From Schistocephalus solidus (taxonomy: Eukaryota > Platyhelminthes > Cestoda > Diphyllobothriidea > Diphyllobothriidae), in contig WEDG01000319.1 of the NCBI GenBank assembly GCA_017591395.1, forward strand, positions 62,001 to 126,000: a stretch of DNA of 64,000 nt. The letters are read 5' to 3'. Below, piece by piece: positions 24,963 to 36,563 of this stretch; positions within the stretch are counted from its first letter, which is position 1, and the number at the start of each line of letters is the position of its first letter. A program made the translations under genes and the position numbers. The notes below the pieces were generated by a model, which was not told the origin of the DNA, searched no databases, and worked only from the letters and a program-made list of their open reading frames with translations.

Positions 24963-25145
24963 TAATGGCGCAGCAGACAACGCGCACTTTCATCGCTTTA
25001 TCGATTGGACGGGTGATGGTCTGTGCTGTTGCAGCCGTGGGCATCGCTTCCTGCTGAGACACGCTGTTGAGCGGATAAAATTGCTGACTGATATTGTACT
25101 GCTTGTTTTGCTCTATTGATAACTGTTTTTCTCACTTATTTCAAC

Positions 25146-26496
25146 ATGTTTAGAGGCATTTCCAATAGACCTTTTAGACGTCGTATACACCGGAACTATC
25201 AAGTGATCTGTAGCCTACGTCGATTCACTTGTGACGCTGCCCAGAGTTGTTTTGCCTCCTTAAAACTGTAAGTGTTATTTTCTCTTACATGTCCGCTTTA
25301 GCTGAGACCCCAAGCACTTGTTACCTCCGCCGAAAACGCCATCGACACGGTGGCTGACGCTGAAAGCCATCAGAGAAAAAAATCCAAAAAGCAAATCCGC
25401 TGGCACATCCAGAGCATGCAGCAGATGCTGTACCAGCATACTGCACATGACGTGAAGTTGGATAACCTGAATTTTGTGGTGGACAGTCTAAATATAGTAG
25501 AGGCAGCAGCTGCTCTTACGGATGGCCCGATTATGACGGCGGATAATGACAACATCCCCACCGAACTCTGCCATAACAACTTTCGTCAGTGTCTGGTAAA
25601 TTTTTTCGTTTTCCGTAAACAATCTGTACAAATTGACTAATTATACTAGCTGGGTTCGAAAAATACTCTAGTATTTGCTGGGGTAATTTTCAGGGCCCTT
25701 TAAAGTGAAGAGGTTACACAATTTCACACTTTCTATGGACGGAAGCCTGGGAGCAGGGCATTTTATGGTTCCCCTTTTACCACGGCCTTACCTAACCACC
25801 TAGTACCTAGAAGATTTCCAGCGCGGGAATGCTGACTCAAAATCCGACAAACCTCAACTAGAGGAGGCTTTCAAAAATACTTCCAAAAAGCACACGATCG
25901 CATGTAAAAAATAGGTCAAAAGGCGAAAGGTAAGCAGTAATTTTTAAATGTGTTTGTTATTTATTTATTTACATCATTATATAAACATTGCATTTACTCA
26001 TACGATTACATTTATTTCTATTAGAACTGGTCAGTGCTCCAGGATCCTCGGGGTCAGTGAGGTAAACTACGATGAAATTTATTTGTTTCCTAATTTTTAA
26101 AATATAATATTTTATGTATGTCATAGCCTTCCACCCAATCTATTTACAGTTGTAATTGACGCTAAGAGGTGCACTTATGGGGTAGAATACGATGGGCCGT
26201 AGAAAGTGTCCCCCACTTTTTACAAACTTAAGAGTGCAAATTTTTGAGCGTGAAAACGTGTACAAGATTGCCCTCGATTCGCGGTCGAACATTCACGTTG
26301 TCAAGCTCGATTAGAGCTCGCTTCGAGCTTGAAATGATATAAGTGGAATTATGGCTTCCTCAAAACCACTTGATTGGTGCTCTAAGTAAATTCGTCCTCT
26401 CTACGTGCATTGCAGGTCCTCATAGAAGCTTCAGAACTACTAGTAGAATATCCAGTTCCAGTGGAATGGTTTTCACCGTCATCGGAAGTGCATTAG
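25146..26496 (+). CDS. Putative small three-exon gene, product unknown
   Basis: Candidate exons are 25146-25267 (ATG start, MFRGISNRPFRRRIHRNYQV, donor GTAAGT), 25307-25595 (donor GTAAAT) and 26416-26496 (acceptor TGCATTGCAG, stop TAG). The phases agree and give 492 nt, or 163 residues. The 39-nt first intron suits flatworm micro-introns; the better-looking acceptor five bases earlier (TTTAG at 25301) breaks the frame. The N-terminus is Arg-rich and the second exon starts PQALVTSAENAIDTVADAES, then KKSKKQIRWHIQSMQQ. I recognise no family. The third exon is the weakest: a degenerate duplicate of it lies at about 26560-26670. It sits between two minus-strand LINE B copies. Confidence 0.35.
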
Positions 26497-26689
26497 TCGC
26501 ACTCAAAATACGTTTGTATTTGAAGCTTTATTGTTGATCGAAACTACTTCTAAGAAAATTCATCTCGTCTAGGTGCAAATTGACGGCAGCTCATCGGGAA
26601 TACCATGTCTAAAGCTCAGAAAATCTACAGTTCCAGTTCCAGTTCCAGTGACTGTTTGATTCTCGAAATTGGCGTTATCTACCGATAGA

Positions 26690-28172
26690 TAGATGTTTTT
26701 ATTTGAGCATCCGGAAGGGCACTGTCATTGGAAAAGTAAACGTGTGTGCAATCGCATGTGGTAAATTTATGAATAATAGGTCAGCTTCTTGGCGATGACA
26801 AATGACACAAAGCAATGTGATCAAAAATAAATAAAAAGATTAAACAGGTAAAACTCCTTAGGGGTTCCTCGTGGGAGGAATCATGTAACGTCAGAGGCTA
26901 CGTTTCACTACCGCAAGTGCAATCACAATGCGTATCGACTAGCTATAAGCGTAACCGTCAAGGATGCTAAGCAGAACGATGATGAATTTGAGGCCCTAGA
27001 CTGTTTAATAGTCATCTTGGACTTCTAATGATGGTTATCGGCAAACGAAATGGAGGTGGTTTAAAATGAGTGCGCAAGTATGACCCAATTATTTGATGAC
27101 CATTTAACTGAGGGATGGGTTATAAAGAAATCTTCGTTCGTGGGGAAGACGATGCATGGCAGACATAATTTGGAGACTGTTTTCTAAATTCCTGTTGGTC
27201 CTTTCTCGGGGTCATAGAGAAAGCTACTCGGAAAGGAGCCCGTTCACTCCGAATTCTTTGTTAAGGAATTGAATTGAAAAATATGCTATCTTATTCAAAA
27301 ATAAACCTTTCGTTTTATTTATCAGATAGTTTTCGTTTTTTTTAACTTCTAGTAGGGCTTGACTTTTTTAATAGAATTTGGCAGGGAATTCCATTTGCCA
27401 CGTATCTTATGGAATAGAAGTTTGATCGTTGGTCCCTTTACAATTTGGGAATTTTTATAGTATTTTCGTTATTTCTAGTGTTTCCGGGGCCGTTGAGATT
27501 TGTTAGTAAATTAATTCTGAGAATATATTGACCATGTGTGATTTTGAATAGGAAATTGAGAAAATTTAGGAGTCTTATGACTGGGGTGAAGACCATATCT
27601 ATTGTATTGTTCCAATGTATGAGCCTTGGATGACATCACATTTGGACAAGGAGCTGACACAGCGTCTTTGGATACCTTCTAGTTTCTTTGGGTCATCTGA
27701 GGGCATTATGCCAAAGAAAATTGAGCAGTAATCCAGGGGATGTAAAACGTACATTTTATAGAGTTGTGTCTTTAGTGTATGCGAAGTGAAATTTTTGCAT
27801 ATGATTCCACATAGTCGTGTGGCTATCGTTGATATTTGTTTAACTGGGGAAATAAATAAAGAGTATTTGTATAGCTAAAAGATAATTCTTTCAATTATGG
27901 TATCTCTTTCATTTCCAGATTGCTGAAAATTTTGGAAGGAAGTTTTTGAGGGCCAAAAATAAAGAGATTACATTTTGTCGCCGAAAATGGCATCTGCCAG
28001 TGAATTCTCCATTAACTTAGTTTTTTAAGATCATTTAATATCGTTCTATGCGTACTGGTTTCTGTATGCTTGTTATATGCATGTGCAAGTTTTATGTCGT
28101 CCGCACATAAAAATGTTTTACTTGAGAGCATAAGTCGTCAATTTATATAAGAAATAGAAGGGGACCTAGGAC
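26690..28172 (-). mobile_element. LINE family B, minus copy truncated inside RT
   Basis: From 28172 downward the minus strand reads SVLGPLLFLIYIN, then CADDIKLAHAYNKHT (a CADD variant of the YADD box) and KCNLFIFGP, and continues with many stops into a 3' UTR. The terminus near 26690 is the reverse complement of the family B end (GGGCACTG...TTTATTTGAGC; ATAGATAGATG at the edge). A shared piece CTTTCTC.GGGTCAT.G.GAAAGCTACT links it to the copy at 21530-24962. The element is truncated at the conserved RT motif, and the plus-strand LINE C fragment begins directly beside it. Confidence 0.75.
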
Positions 28173-28179
28173 AGTCAAA

Positions 28180-29300
28180 TTATTGTTTGGTACTGAATAC
28201 TCAAGTTTTGCAAGCCACAATTCAAGGTGCGCAATCGTTTCGTGATTTCAGTCGAAGCTTATTAGGACGCTGGCGATTCACACACGCTTGGCAACTTAGA
28301 CCATATCAAAGTACTTGCTTTCGAGGCTCTTATGGCCACTGTCTCGAAATATACTATACAAACTTTCACAGTCTCTTCAACAAACTCCATGAACTCAAAG
28401 CCCTAGCATCAGAGCAGAAACCGCAAATAATTGCATCGACAGAGACGTGGCTGACTGAAAAAAATAGGGCTCAGCAAATTCAGCATCGGGGAGTACCACG
28501 TCTTCCGTTGTGACATATTTCAACGCAGGAACGGAGGCGTGACACTTTATATACCCCATGAACATTCCCGCTGTCAGAGGAAAATCTTCGACTTTGTAAC
28601 GTGAGGGTATGAAATAATTTCTTACAAAATTAGGATCAAACAATTTCCGGATCTTAACGTATGCGTTGTCTATCGGCCTCCTAGCTCGAGAGAAAGCGAT
28701 GACGTAGAAATGCCAATTTCATTGAAATTGATATTCCATCAAGGTAATTGATTACTTCTGGCATAGATTGGGACAAGTCCCGCAGAAAGGCCGCAGCTAC
28801 CTTATTCTACCATAAACTACTACAATTTTACCTGGATGAATACCTGATCCAGCACATAGAATTTGGAGCCAGGCTGCGAGAACGTAAACTAGCAAACTGT
28901 TTAGATTTAGTTTTCAGTAAAGAAGAAGGAGTCGTACTGAAGAGAACTCACAAAAATCACTAGAGAATGTGACCTTCTTGGTTTTACCTGCGTGTTCTCT
29001 TTTATCTTCACAACTGCAAATAAAGAGGCACATAAGCATTTCAGAAGGGGATTTTGATTCAAGGAGGCGTATTATTTCCCCGGAATCCCGGTTAGTTAAT
29101 ACAATCGTTAGCGATGAATCATGGAAGTATTTCCAAATGGATAACAGAGCGCCTAATTAAAGTCCATTTCCCAACAAAAACAATAAGAATATGTGCCCGA
29201 CCTCCATATCAATCCGAGAATAAAAAAGAGCATAAAGAAGAAATAGAAACTATGAAAAAACTGCTTATATTTTCAAGATCCCATAATATTTGCCAATTAT
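28180..29300 (+). mobile_element. LINE family C, plus fragment (endonuclease region)
   Basis: Plus-strand endonuclease remnants: YYTNFHSLFNKLHELKALAS, IIASTETWLTEKN and, after a frame change, RRNGGVTLYIPHEH. Further on, 28748-28960 reads IDWDKSRRKAAATLFYHKLL and ANCLDLVFSKEEG, the second half of the same domain. Beyond about 29000 the match becomes faint. The first 350 bases have an inverted copy at 30480-30790. It belongs to a different LINE lineage from A and B. Confidence 0.7.
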
Positions 29301-29599
29301 AAAGAGCAAAGAAATGAATGTCATAATCAAATATGGATTGCTAGAAATGCACTCGTGTGTCAATTAACACCTGAATCCATAATATGTCCGAAAACGTTTG
29401 AATTAGCTGCTTTTGCCACTCTTAAATGTTCGAAGAACTCAGCTTATACGGTTTATTTGGTGAGAACGATAGACAAAGCCTTCGGAAACACTATTGTTTG
29501 TATGCTGTTGCGCCAAATACATCTATTTGTACATTTAATTAATTTCAATATACACATGGTATTCACAAAATATAAGTTGCATTGTTTTACCAAATAACT

Positions 29600-30790
29600 C
29601 ATGCCTGCAGTTCGGGTTCAGATCGTTGATGAAAAACCAGGAACATATAATTTTCCAAGTGATTCTTGAAAGACTGTAGGGATGTCTCCATTCACCACTG
29701 ACTGATTGAGCTCATTCCACAGTTCTACTACCCGTTGCGCGAAAACTTCAGAGTGGAGGTTTAGCCTGGACAGTTTCGTGCACAGCTTCATTGTGTACCC
29801 ACTTAAATATGTCCTTAAAGTGCAACCCATTCTCAAGACCATACATTATCTTGTAAATTAAGATAATATCACCTTGCTGATGTCTGTAACACAGAGAGAA
29901 TATATAAGGGCATTCCAGCCTCCCTATATAAGAGTGGTATTTTAAACTTCTTACTAGGTTTGTTGTAGGATGTTTCAATTTGTCCAGAAATATTTTGCCT
30001 TTGGCGAGCCATGGTCACCACGACTGCATGCTATATTCTAGGTGAGGTCGAATGAAGGTGTCGTAGGCTGTAAAGAACTGATTTTCTTCGAAAGCTTCAA
30101 AGCCTTTTTAATAGCTTGCAGTACTCACATGGGGTTTTCAGCCTTAAAATTGCTGTGATGGCTTCAGGTTGCTCTTTATTTAAACACAGGTGTATTGCTG
30201 TGAATATTCTATGGGAATTTGATTGTCGTTCATGTTATATGCCCTCATATTGTCATTTTGTTAAAATAACTGGTTGGACGCAGGTGGAGAACGGCACACT
30301 TTTGCTCATTGGAATTTAGGAGCCATTTCTCGGACCATCTTTGCAGTCTCTGCAAATTATTTGCAGAGCGTTCTGATCACTCGGGTCCTCAATGACTTGC
30401 CACAGCTTTAAAATAAGTGACAACCACGATCTTACCGGAGTTGAGTTCCCGAAGACTATCATTTATGTAAAGGATGAAAAGTGAGGGACCGAAAACGGTG
30501 CCTCCGTTCCTGCGTTAAAATCTGTCACAACGGAAGACGTGGTACTCCCCGATGCTGAATTTGCTGAGCCCTATTTTTTTCATCCAGCCACGTCTCTGTC
30601 GATGCAATCATCTGTGGTTTCTGTTCAGATGCTAGCGCTTTGAGTTCATGGAGTTTGTTGAAGAGACTGTGAAAGTTCGTATAGTATATTTCGAGACAGT
30701 GGCCATTAGTGCATATAGTAGCCTCGAAAGCAAGTACTTTTATATGGTCTACGTTGCCAATTTGACTGCTTTCGGCCGAAGTAATCATCT
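29600..30790 (-). mobile_element. LINE family C, minus fragment with internal deletion
   Basis: Read on the minus strand: the endonuclease start (30788-30510: YYTNFHSLFNKLHELKALAS, MIASTETWLDEKN), then directly the RT motif GTVFGPSLFILYINDSLREL (about 30500), then C-terminal RT remnants (LKYHSYIGRLECPY, RHQQGDIILIYKIMYG, VFAQRVVELWNELNQSVV) down to about 29600. The rest of the endonuclease and the first half of RT are missing. The junction lies at CGGAGGCACCG, where GGC is common to both sides, so deletion through microhomology is likely. Confidence 0.75.
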
Positions 30791-32050
30791 TTAACGCGAA
30801 TTATACACTCCTCTGTTATTTTCAGGTGTAATTTTCCATTGTTCTTTCACTCTTTCTGTCCTTACTCCAGTGTGTCATTTAATTCGTTCTTTCGGCTTGT
30901 CATCTGATTGCAAAAACTACGGAATGCATAGATCGCAGAGACGGCTTTCTTTTTAGGAAGAACCGCACCTGCACTTCTGTTTCTTCAATGATTTTTAAGG
31001 GTCATGGGCGAGATTTTGGACCAATAGACCTCTGAGCGTTCCCTATTCGATATGCTTTTAGATCATCAATTGACTCTTAACTATGCTTTAGCATACTCTT
31101 GAAGCAGACCTAAGTTAAGTTTTACTTTCTCTCTAGGCAAAACTGATGTTTATTCTGGGACTACATTTTTTGTTTCCGATTAAATTGAGTGCCAGCTCTT
31201 TTGGCATCACATATTTTCGCTGACAGAACTTTCGTTCCCAGTTCAATCATTTCGCATACTCCGGACAAAGTAGCCACAGAGCTCGTAAAGTCCAATACCG
31301 GGAAAAATTCTTTCAATCTTCTGATTTTTATACGTTCTACTTATTTACTTTGTTGGCTGTGGTTCAGTCTAGCCTCCGTTTCGTTAGAAGTCTTCCACTG
31401 TGTTTGTTGGTTTTGTTTTCATTAACCTGGTGTGCTCACATAGCTGTCGTTTTATATAACTGAGAGCTTACGTCGGCTTTTAGCAGGCTGATTGCCAGTC
31501 ACTTTCTGTTGCCGTATATGTTCACATGCAGCCATGGTTGACCCTGATTTTGCGGAATATACTGTGGTATATTGTTTTGCTGCACGTTTCTGAGTCTTCC
31601 AGCCATTAGACTGTACCCCTGATGAGGCTGCAATTTTTTGTTAGGACTTTGTTATCTTTCTTTGCAGATTCCGCATGAGCTTGTGTTCAGTGATGTTGAT
31701 CATTCCCGTTAGGTGTGCTTAGACCGATTTCTCAGCAGTTTCCATGCCCTTTTGTATACTAGGCATGTAGTGGTACAATCCTGTTGTGCTTTTTATGCAC
31801 TGCTGTGATCTGAGAGAGGAAGTTGGGGCTTCCTACGAAGCGTCTTACTCACGTGACATGATCACAGTGTGCATGCACAAGCGTAGTTGCTTTGTTCGTT
31901 TTTAGTTCTGAAGCAGTTGTAGAAGACTGCAACTTCGTTTTTGACTGGTGTCCTGGAGTTTTTTACGCGTTATCAAAAGTGATTTTATTATTTCTGGAAG
32001 AACTATCTCAAAGAAAGAAGTGAGTGGTTTACATAATTTAATATGGCCGT
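30791..32050. other. 1.3-kb stretch without recognised genes
   Basis: Nothing convincing on either strand. A 78-codon open frame (31189-31425, plus) has no motif and no splice context. Confidence 0.35.
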
Positions 32051-32063
32051 ACCCCTTAGAGCA

Positions 32064-32208
32064 TATAAATAAATTGTATATTTAAGGCGTAGAGGGCCCC
32101 ATAATTACAACCTTTGTATCGTGGTATCAATTAACACAAATTGGATAATTACTGCACTATGTTAACAGCCATATGAACAACAAAATGAGTAGTACGGTAG
32201 GCATATTA
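32064..32208 (-). mobile_element. Orphan 3' end of LINE family A
   Basis: About 145 bases are the reverse complement of 12045-12200, the last part of the LINE A 3' UTR (GGGCCCTCTGGGCCTTAAATA-type segment and TACTACTCATTT...GTTCATATGG). It is an extreme 5' truncation. It confirms the 3' end of family A independently. Confidence 0.85.
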
Positions 32209-32744
32209 GTAGCTTGTTCTTCAGGACGTAACACGGTGGGGTGAGATCTGAGGTATTAATCCAGCCGATGACAAACGCTTTGCTTCCTCGTAGAGAGTTG
32301 CATCGTACACGCTTAGGCAACCCTTGCTTTTGATTACTACATGAGAGTGCATTAATTTATAAAGTTGCATAGCAACATATTTAATGAAGCAAATATATCA
32401 GGAAGAGGTTTGTTATCTCAAGGAATTTCAACAGTTCAAACTTTTTAGAAACAGAAAAACAACTCACCATTTTTGTAACGAGTCCTTCCGCTGTTGCGAA
32501 CGAAATGAATAACCATGAATGTTGGTTTTGGTAGCGAGGGCAGTTCAAAGCTTTTACTGTTCGTTGGGATAAACTTCAGATCCTGGTACAATCAACAGTT
32601 TCGTACTATATTGATAGCCAAGGATCTAGATATTTCTAAAGATCAGAGAATATACAGTGCGCATGTCAGTTCGTTCAGATACACTTGTCTTTTACACTAA
32701 GGTAGAGACTAAAAGCCTCGTAAGCTCTAAGGGCTTGAGATATG
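32209..32744. other. Non-coding stretch with a short repeat
   Basis: No gene recognised. At 32690-32740 TCTTTTACACTAAGGTAGAGACTAAAAG-like sequence resembles 19306-19335, so a short piece of the repeat around the SINE at 19.3 kb recurs here. Confidence 0.35.
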
Positions 32745-32996
32745 AAACCCTTCGATCCATGTAAGAAGTTTGCCACCGATAACCATTACTCTCAACTAGT
32801 ACAGAAGGCACTGGTACGGAACATTGTCGAAGGCCTTCAGGAAATCAATGTAATCAGCAAGCACCGCATCTTTCATTTAGTGCATCGTATAAATTCATTT
32901 CGTTATTTACGATCTGCCCCTAAGTAAGTCGTATTGTGCAATGGACAAGAGGTTGTCGGTTTCCAAATAAGTCATCAATTAATTTTGCCTTATGTT
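32745..32996 (-). mobile_element. Older LINE family C copy, 3' part, left of a nested insertion
   Basis: Aligns base by base, with about a quarter of positions changed, to 34149-34408 of the younger copy (CATGTAAGAAGTTTGCC, CATTGTCGAAGGCCTTCAGGAAATCAATG). The similarity stops where the 3' tail of the younger copy begins (33001) and resumes at 34925. Confidence 0.8.
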
Positions 32997-33000
32997 CTTC

Positions 33001-34924
33001 AGTTCAGTTCAGTTCAGTTCAGTGTATTTGAGGAAAATAGACTTACGCCTTTGAAATCCCTATTTGTTACATAAAAATAGCAAGAATAAGAAGCAAATTA
33101 AAGAAGTAAGTGTCAAGTGAATTCAGGCAGATTTACGTGGTACACTGATATTGTTAAGGTTAAGTAATCACATAGTCTTCGTGGTGCTGTAACATATGTA
33201 TGTCAAGCCGATGTTTGAATGTATACACAGACTGGGACCTAACAATCGCCTCAAGTAGGTTATTCCACGGTTCCACGACACGGTTCGTGGAAAAATACTT
33301 CCTCACATCCAATCTTACTTGGGCACACTTAGTTTGAATGGATGACCTCGGAGATTTTTCGTAGTGGCAAGTTGGAAAAAGTCATCACATAGGAGGGCGC
33401 AATCCATGCTACGCACGATACGGAAGGTTTGTATCAAGTCTCCGCGCAACTGCCTATAACTCAGAGGATAGAGCTTTAGGTTATTTAGACGAATCTCATA
33501 TGGCAGTTCAGCTTGACCTCTTACTAATTTTGTGGCTCGCCGCTGCACCCTTTCGAGCATGTTGTAGTCCTGTTGGGTCCACGGTCGCCAGGCTTGGATC
33601 GCATATTCAAGATGTGGCCTTACAAACGTACCAAAGACTTAAGAAAAGCAGTCTTCATTGAAAACTTTAAATGCCCGCTTGATAGCGTACAGTAGTGAAT
33701 TGGCGGATTAAGCTGCCTTGGAACATTGCCTAGAAGGCTTCAGGTTGTCTTTCATCCAAACTCCAAGATCCTTCTGTGTGTGTGCTTCTCGGAGTGGCAA
33801 ACCGTTCAAATAGTAGGGTCGCATATCAGTGACCTGATTTCGATTTCCCAGACGTAGCAGGGTGCATTTGTTTGAGTTGAAGGACAAGAGCCATTTGCGG
33901 GACCACTCGTCCAATCGACGAAGATTTTCTTGGAAATCGTCTTCATCAGCAGCACTGCGGATAACTTTCCAGATTTTTATATCGTCCGCAAACATAGCAA
34001 AGTTGCAGTCCAATTCCTGTACACAATGATTAATGAACAAGAGAAATAGGATCGGTTCGAGCACTGAACCTTGTGGGACTCCCCTCTCGATGACTGTGCG
34101 CTTTGATCGCGATCCGCCTACACAGACCACTTGGGAACGACCAACGAGAAAATTCTTGATCCACGTAAGAAGTTTACCGCCAATACCGAACATTCTCAAC
34201 TTGTAACGGAGACGCTGGTGTGGAACACTATCGAAGGCCTTCTGGAAATCAATGTAGACCACATGCACAGTGTCTTTTGCATCGAGTGCTTTTGTCCAGC
34301 TTTGCATCGTATAAAGTAAATTTGTAACACACGATCTTCCCCTACGAAAGCCGTATTGTGCAGTCGATAAGAGGTTACGGGTTTCTAAATAAATCATCAA
34401 TTCCTTTTTGACAACCTTCTCCATAACCTTGCAACAGATTGAGGTCAGGCTGACAGGCCTGTAATTTGTAGCAAATGCACGACTACCACTTTTGTGAAGC
34501 GGTGCGATGTGGGCTGTTTTCCAGTCGGTAGGAAGAATTCCCGTATCGAACGATTTCTGGCACAGCAACGATAGCGGGTACGCCAGCTCTTGAGCAAGTT
34601 CGAGGAGTAGCTTTGCTGGAATCTCGTCGGGGCCAGGGGATTTGCATGCCTTCAGACTTTTTAGTTCTTCAAAGACCGCCGCTTCTTGAAAGAGCATATC
34701 CTGAATAAGTGGCACTCCCGTAGTCTCGTAACTTGATGGAATAAAAACAGCTTCTCTAGTGAAAACTGACTGAAAGAACTGGAAAAGTGTTCAGCTTTGT
34801 TTTTATTTTCTGATATCTCGAAACCGTCATCGTTTCTCCTAACAGGAATCGGGTTCCTGTTACGTGTGCTTTTTCTTACATAGCTGAAGAGTAATTTTGG
34901 ATTGTGAACTGCTCTCTGACTTTA
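33001..34924 (-). mobile_element. LINE family C, younger 5'-truncated copy nested in an older family C copy
   Basis: A LINE on the minus strand whose 3' end is a microsatellite-like tail: five TTCAG units at about 33001-33026, that is (TGAAC)n on the element strand. This is the usual tail of many CR1/L2-like LINEs. The 5' end is truncated near 34924. Its flanks (32745-32996 and 34925-35420) are the two halves of an older copy of the same family. TTATG occurs at both edges (CCTTATG before the tail, CTTTATG after the truncation) and may be a 5-bp target duplication. Confidence 0.85.
33165..34715 (-). pseudogene. Reverse transcriptase part of LINE family C ORF2, nearly intact
   Basis: A 335-codon open frame (34715-33708) holds most of the RT: LKACKSPGPDEIPAKLL, DWKTAHIAPLHKSGSRAFAT, NYRPVSLTSICCKVMEKVV, QYGFRRGRSCVTNLL, YIDFQKAFDSVPHQRL, GVPQGSVLEPILFLLFINHC, FADDIKIW (FADD box at 33981-33992) and WLLSFNSNKC. 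After an in-frame stop near 33705 the frame continues through VFGTFVRPHLEYAIQAW, MLERVQRRATKLVRGQAELP and a C-terminal block with YFSTNRVVEPWNNL (about 33165). Only a few stops separate it from an open ORF, so it is one of the youngest elements here. GSVLEP has Glu where GSVLGP is expected. Confidence 0.9.
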
Positions 34925-35420
34925 TGACTTTGCAGCAGATTGAGGTCAGTCTGGCTGGTCTGTTTTTGGTTGAAAGTAAAGGATTACCGCTTTTGTGGTG
35001 TGGTTAATTCTCGGTTGTTTTCCGGTCTGTGGGAAGAAGTCCAGTACGGAACGATTTCTGGCACAGAGAGGATAACAGTTTGGCCAGCTCTTGGGCAAGT
35101 TCAAAGAGAAACTTTTTGGGAATGTCATCCGGACCCGAAGATTTGCCATTATTCAAGCTTCTGAGTTCTTAAAAAAACACTTTGTGAAAAATTATTTTTC
35201 ATAACTGGCACTCACGTGGTCTCGCAATCGCATGGAATAAAGCAGTTTCTCTGGTGAAAATAAACTAAGAGAACTGAGGAAAATGCTAAGGTTTTTTGCT
35301 GTCCGATATCACGGACCCCTCATTACTCCTAATAACAGGAATCGGTTTCCTATTACGTACGCACTTTGGAAAGTAACTGTAGGGATTTAGGATTTTTAAC
35401 GGCTTGTTGGAGAAAAACAG
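34925..35420 (-). mobile_element. Older LINE family C copy, right of the nested insertion
   Basis: Continues the older copy from 32996: TTTGCAGCAGATTGAGGTCAGTCTGG matches 34431-34450 of the younger copy, and the match proceeds through NYRPVSL/DWKTAHI coding sequence and further upstream (AACAGGAATCGG...CCTATTACGTACGC near 35340). Stops interrupt it; the longest open piece, 34940-35164 on the plus strand, is an antisense shadow. Confidence 0.8.
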
Positions 35421-35980
35421 TCGAAATTTTTTTATTTTTTTATCAAATCAATCTGATATAAATGAATTTTGTATCTACTGTTCATGTTCATCTGGAGACA
35501 GAACGACATGCTTCAAAGTGATCATCATGGGCTAACGGCTTGTGCATGTAGTGTTACCAATAGAATGATACCTTTTAATTGAGAACTGAGCGGAAAAAAA
35601 ATCAACCATGTGAGTATTAACGTGCTTTTAACTAATTTAAATCGACCTAAGACTTTCTCGTAATAAATTTAACATTCTTTTAGTTGAGTTTCTGGACAGG
35701 CTTCATTTATTTTAACTACTTAAAGACAAGGTCAATAACCTGTAAGGCTTGATGTCCCTTAAACAGTCTAGTCCTCTTTTTTCGTGGTGCTGTTTACGTC
35801 TAAAACTCCTGCTTATTATTTTTACATTGCAAAGATGTGCTGTTAATTTTCCCATAAATATTTTGAAGTTAAACTGCTTGTGTTGATTGGGTTTAAGTAT
35901 TTATTTTGAGGCCTCAATGACAATTTTGCATGACTAAAATTGCATATATTTTCCAACTTATTAAATGTTTCCTACTTTAG
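35421..35980. other. Region upstream of the TRPM-like gene; nothing recognised
   Basis: About 560 AT-rich bases. Either promoter/5' UTR or intron. The first recognised exon is preceded by an acceptor-like TTTCCTACTTTAG at 35968-35980, so upstream exons or a trans-spliced leader are possible. Confidence 0.3.
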
Positions 35981-36051
35981 GGAAAATGGATGCGATTTCA
36001 AACTTTATCAGGAAACAGCACAGGCGTAGAGGGCATGGCTCACTTTCTTCA
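35981..36051 (+). CDS. TRPM-like gene, exon 1 (candidate start)
   Basis: After the acceptor-like CCTACTTTAG the ATG at 35986 opens MDAISNFIRKQHRRRGHGSL. The exon closes at 36051 before GTAAGT, in phase 0. The 20-odd residues are basic and carry no family signature, so membership in the gene rests on phase and on the distance (512 bases) to the next exon. If an acceptor is really used at 35980, the five bases before ATG are either 5' UTR (trans-spliced or with upstream non-coding exon) or coding from further upstream; no in-frame stop lies between. Confidence 0.45.
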
Positions 36052-36259
36052 GTAAGTATAACTTTTAGAAATATTTCATTTTAAAAGACCAAGAGGTTCA
36101 TCGAAGAATCTGTCGTTTCTGGCGAGCTTCATAGAAGCTCTAACGCAAGCGATAATGAAGTTTGTAACTATGGGACAATTTCATTCAAAAATGCTTCCTC
36201 GAAATACCGTCTTCTACTGCTCTGTAAGTGTGCTGTTGACGTAAATATAACTGTTCAGT

Positions 36260-36260
<1 letters not shown>

Positions 36261-36357
<97 letters not shown>

Positions 36358-36359
36358 TA
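36261..36359. repeat. (TA)n microsatellite
   Basis: About 99 bases of nearly perfect TA repeat with one G interruption. It lies in the first intron of the TRPM-like gene. It is self-complementary and prone to cruciform formation and length change. Confidence 0.95.
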
Positions 36360-36563
36360 CTTTATGGAATTGTGTGTTCATGGAACCATTCCCTTTACTT
36401 TATTTTGTCCTGCGCACCTTTCATAGAATTTTTTAGAGGAAAAATTAAAAATTTTAGAATTTTTAAACAGGAATTTTAAAGTAACGCCTCTTGCTGAAAC
36501 CTTTTAAAATGCGTTTTAAAATTCAGTTCGAATGAATTACTCCATTTCTCTTGCTTTTTAAAG

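Noticed and set aside
24836..25057. Plus-strand 73-codon frame next to the small gene
   Set aside because: Its first half is antisense to the LINE B endonuclease, and the rest has no donor in a useful phase.
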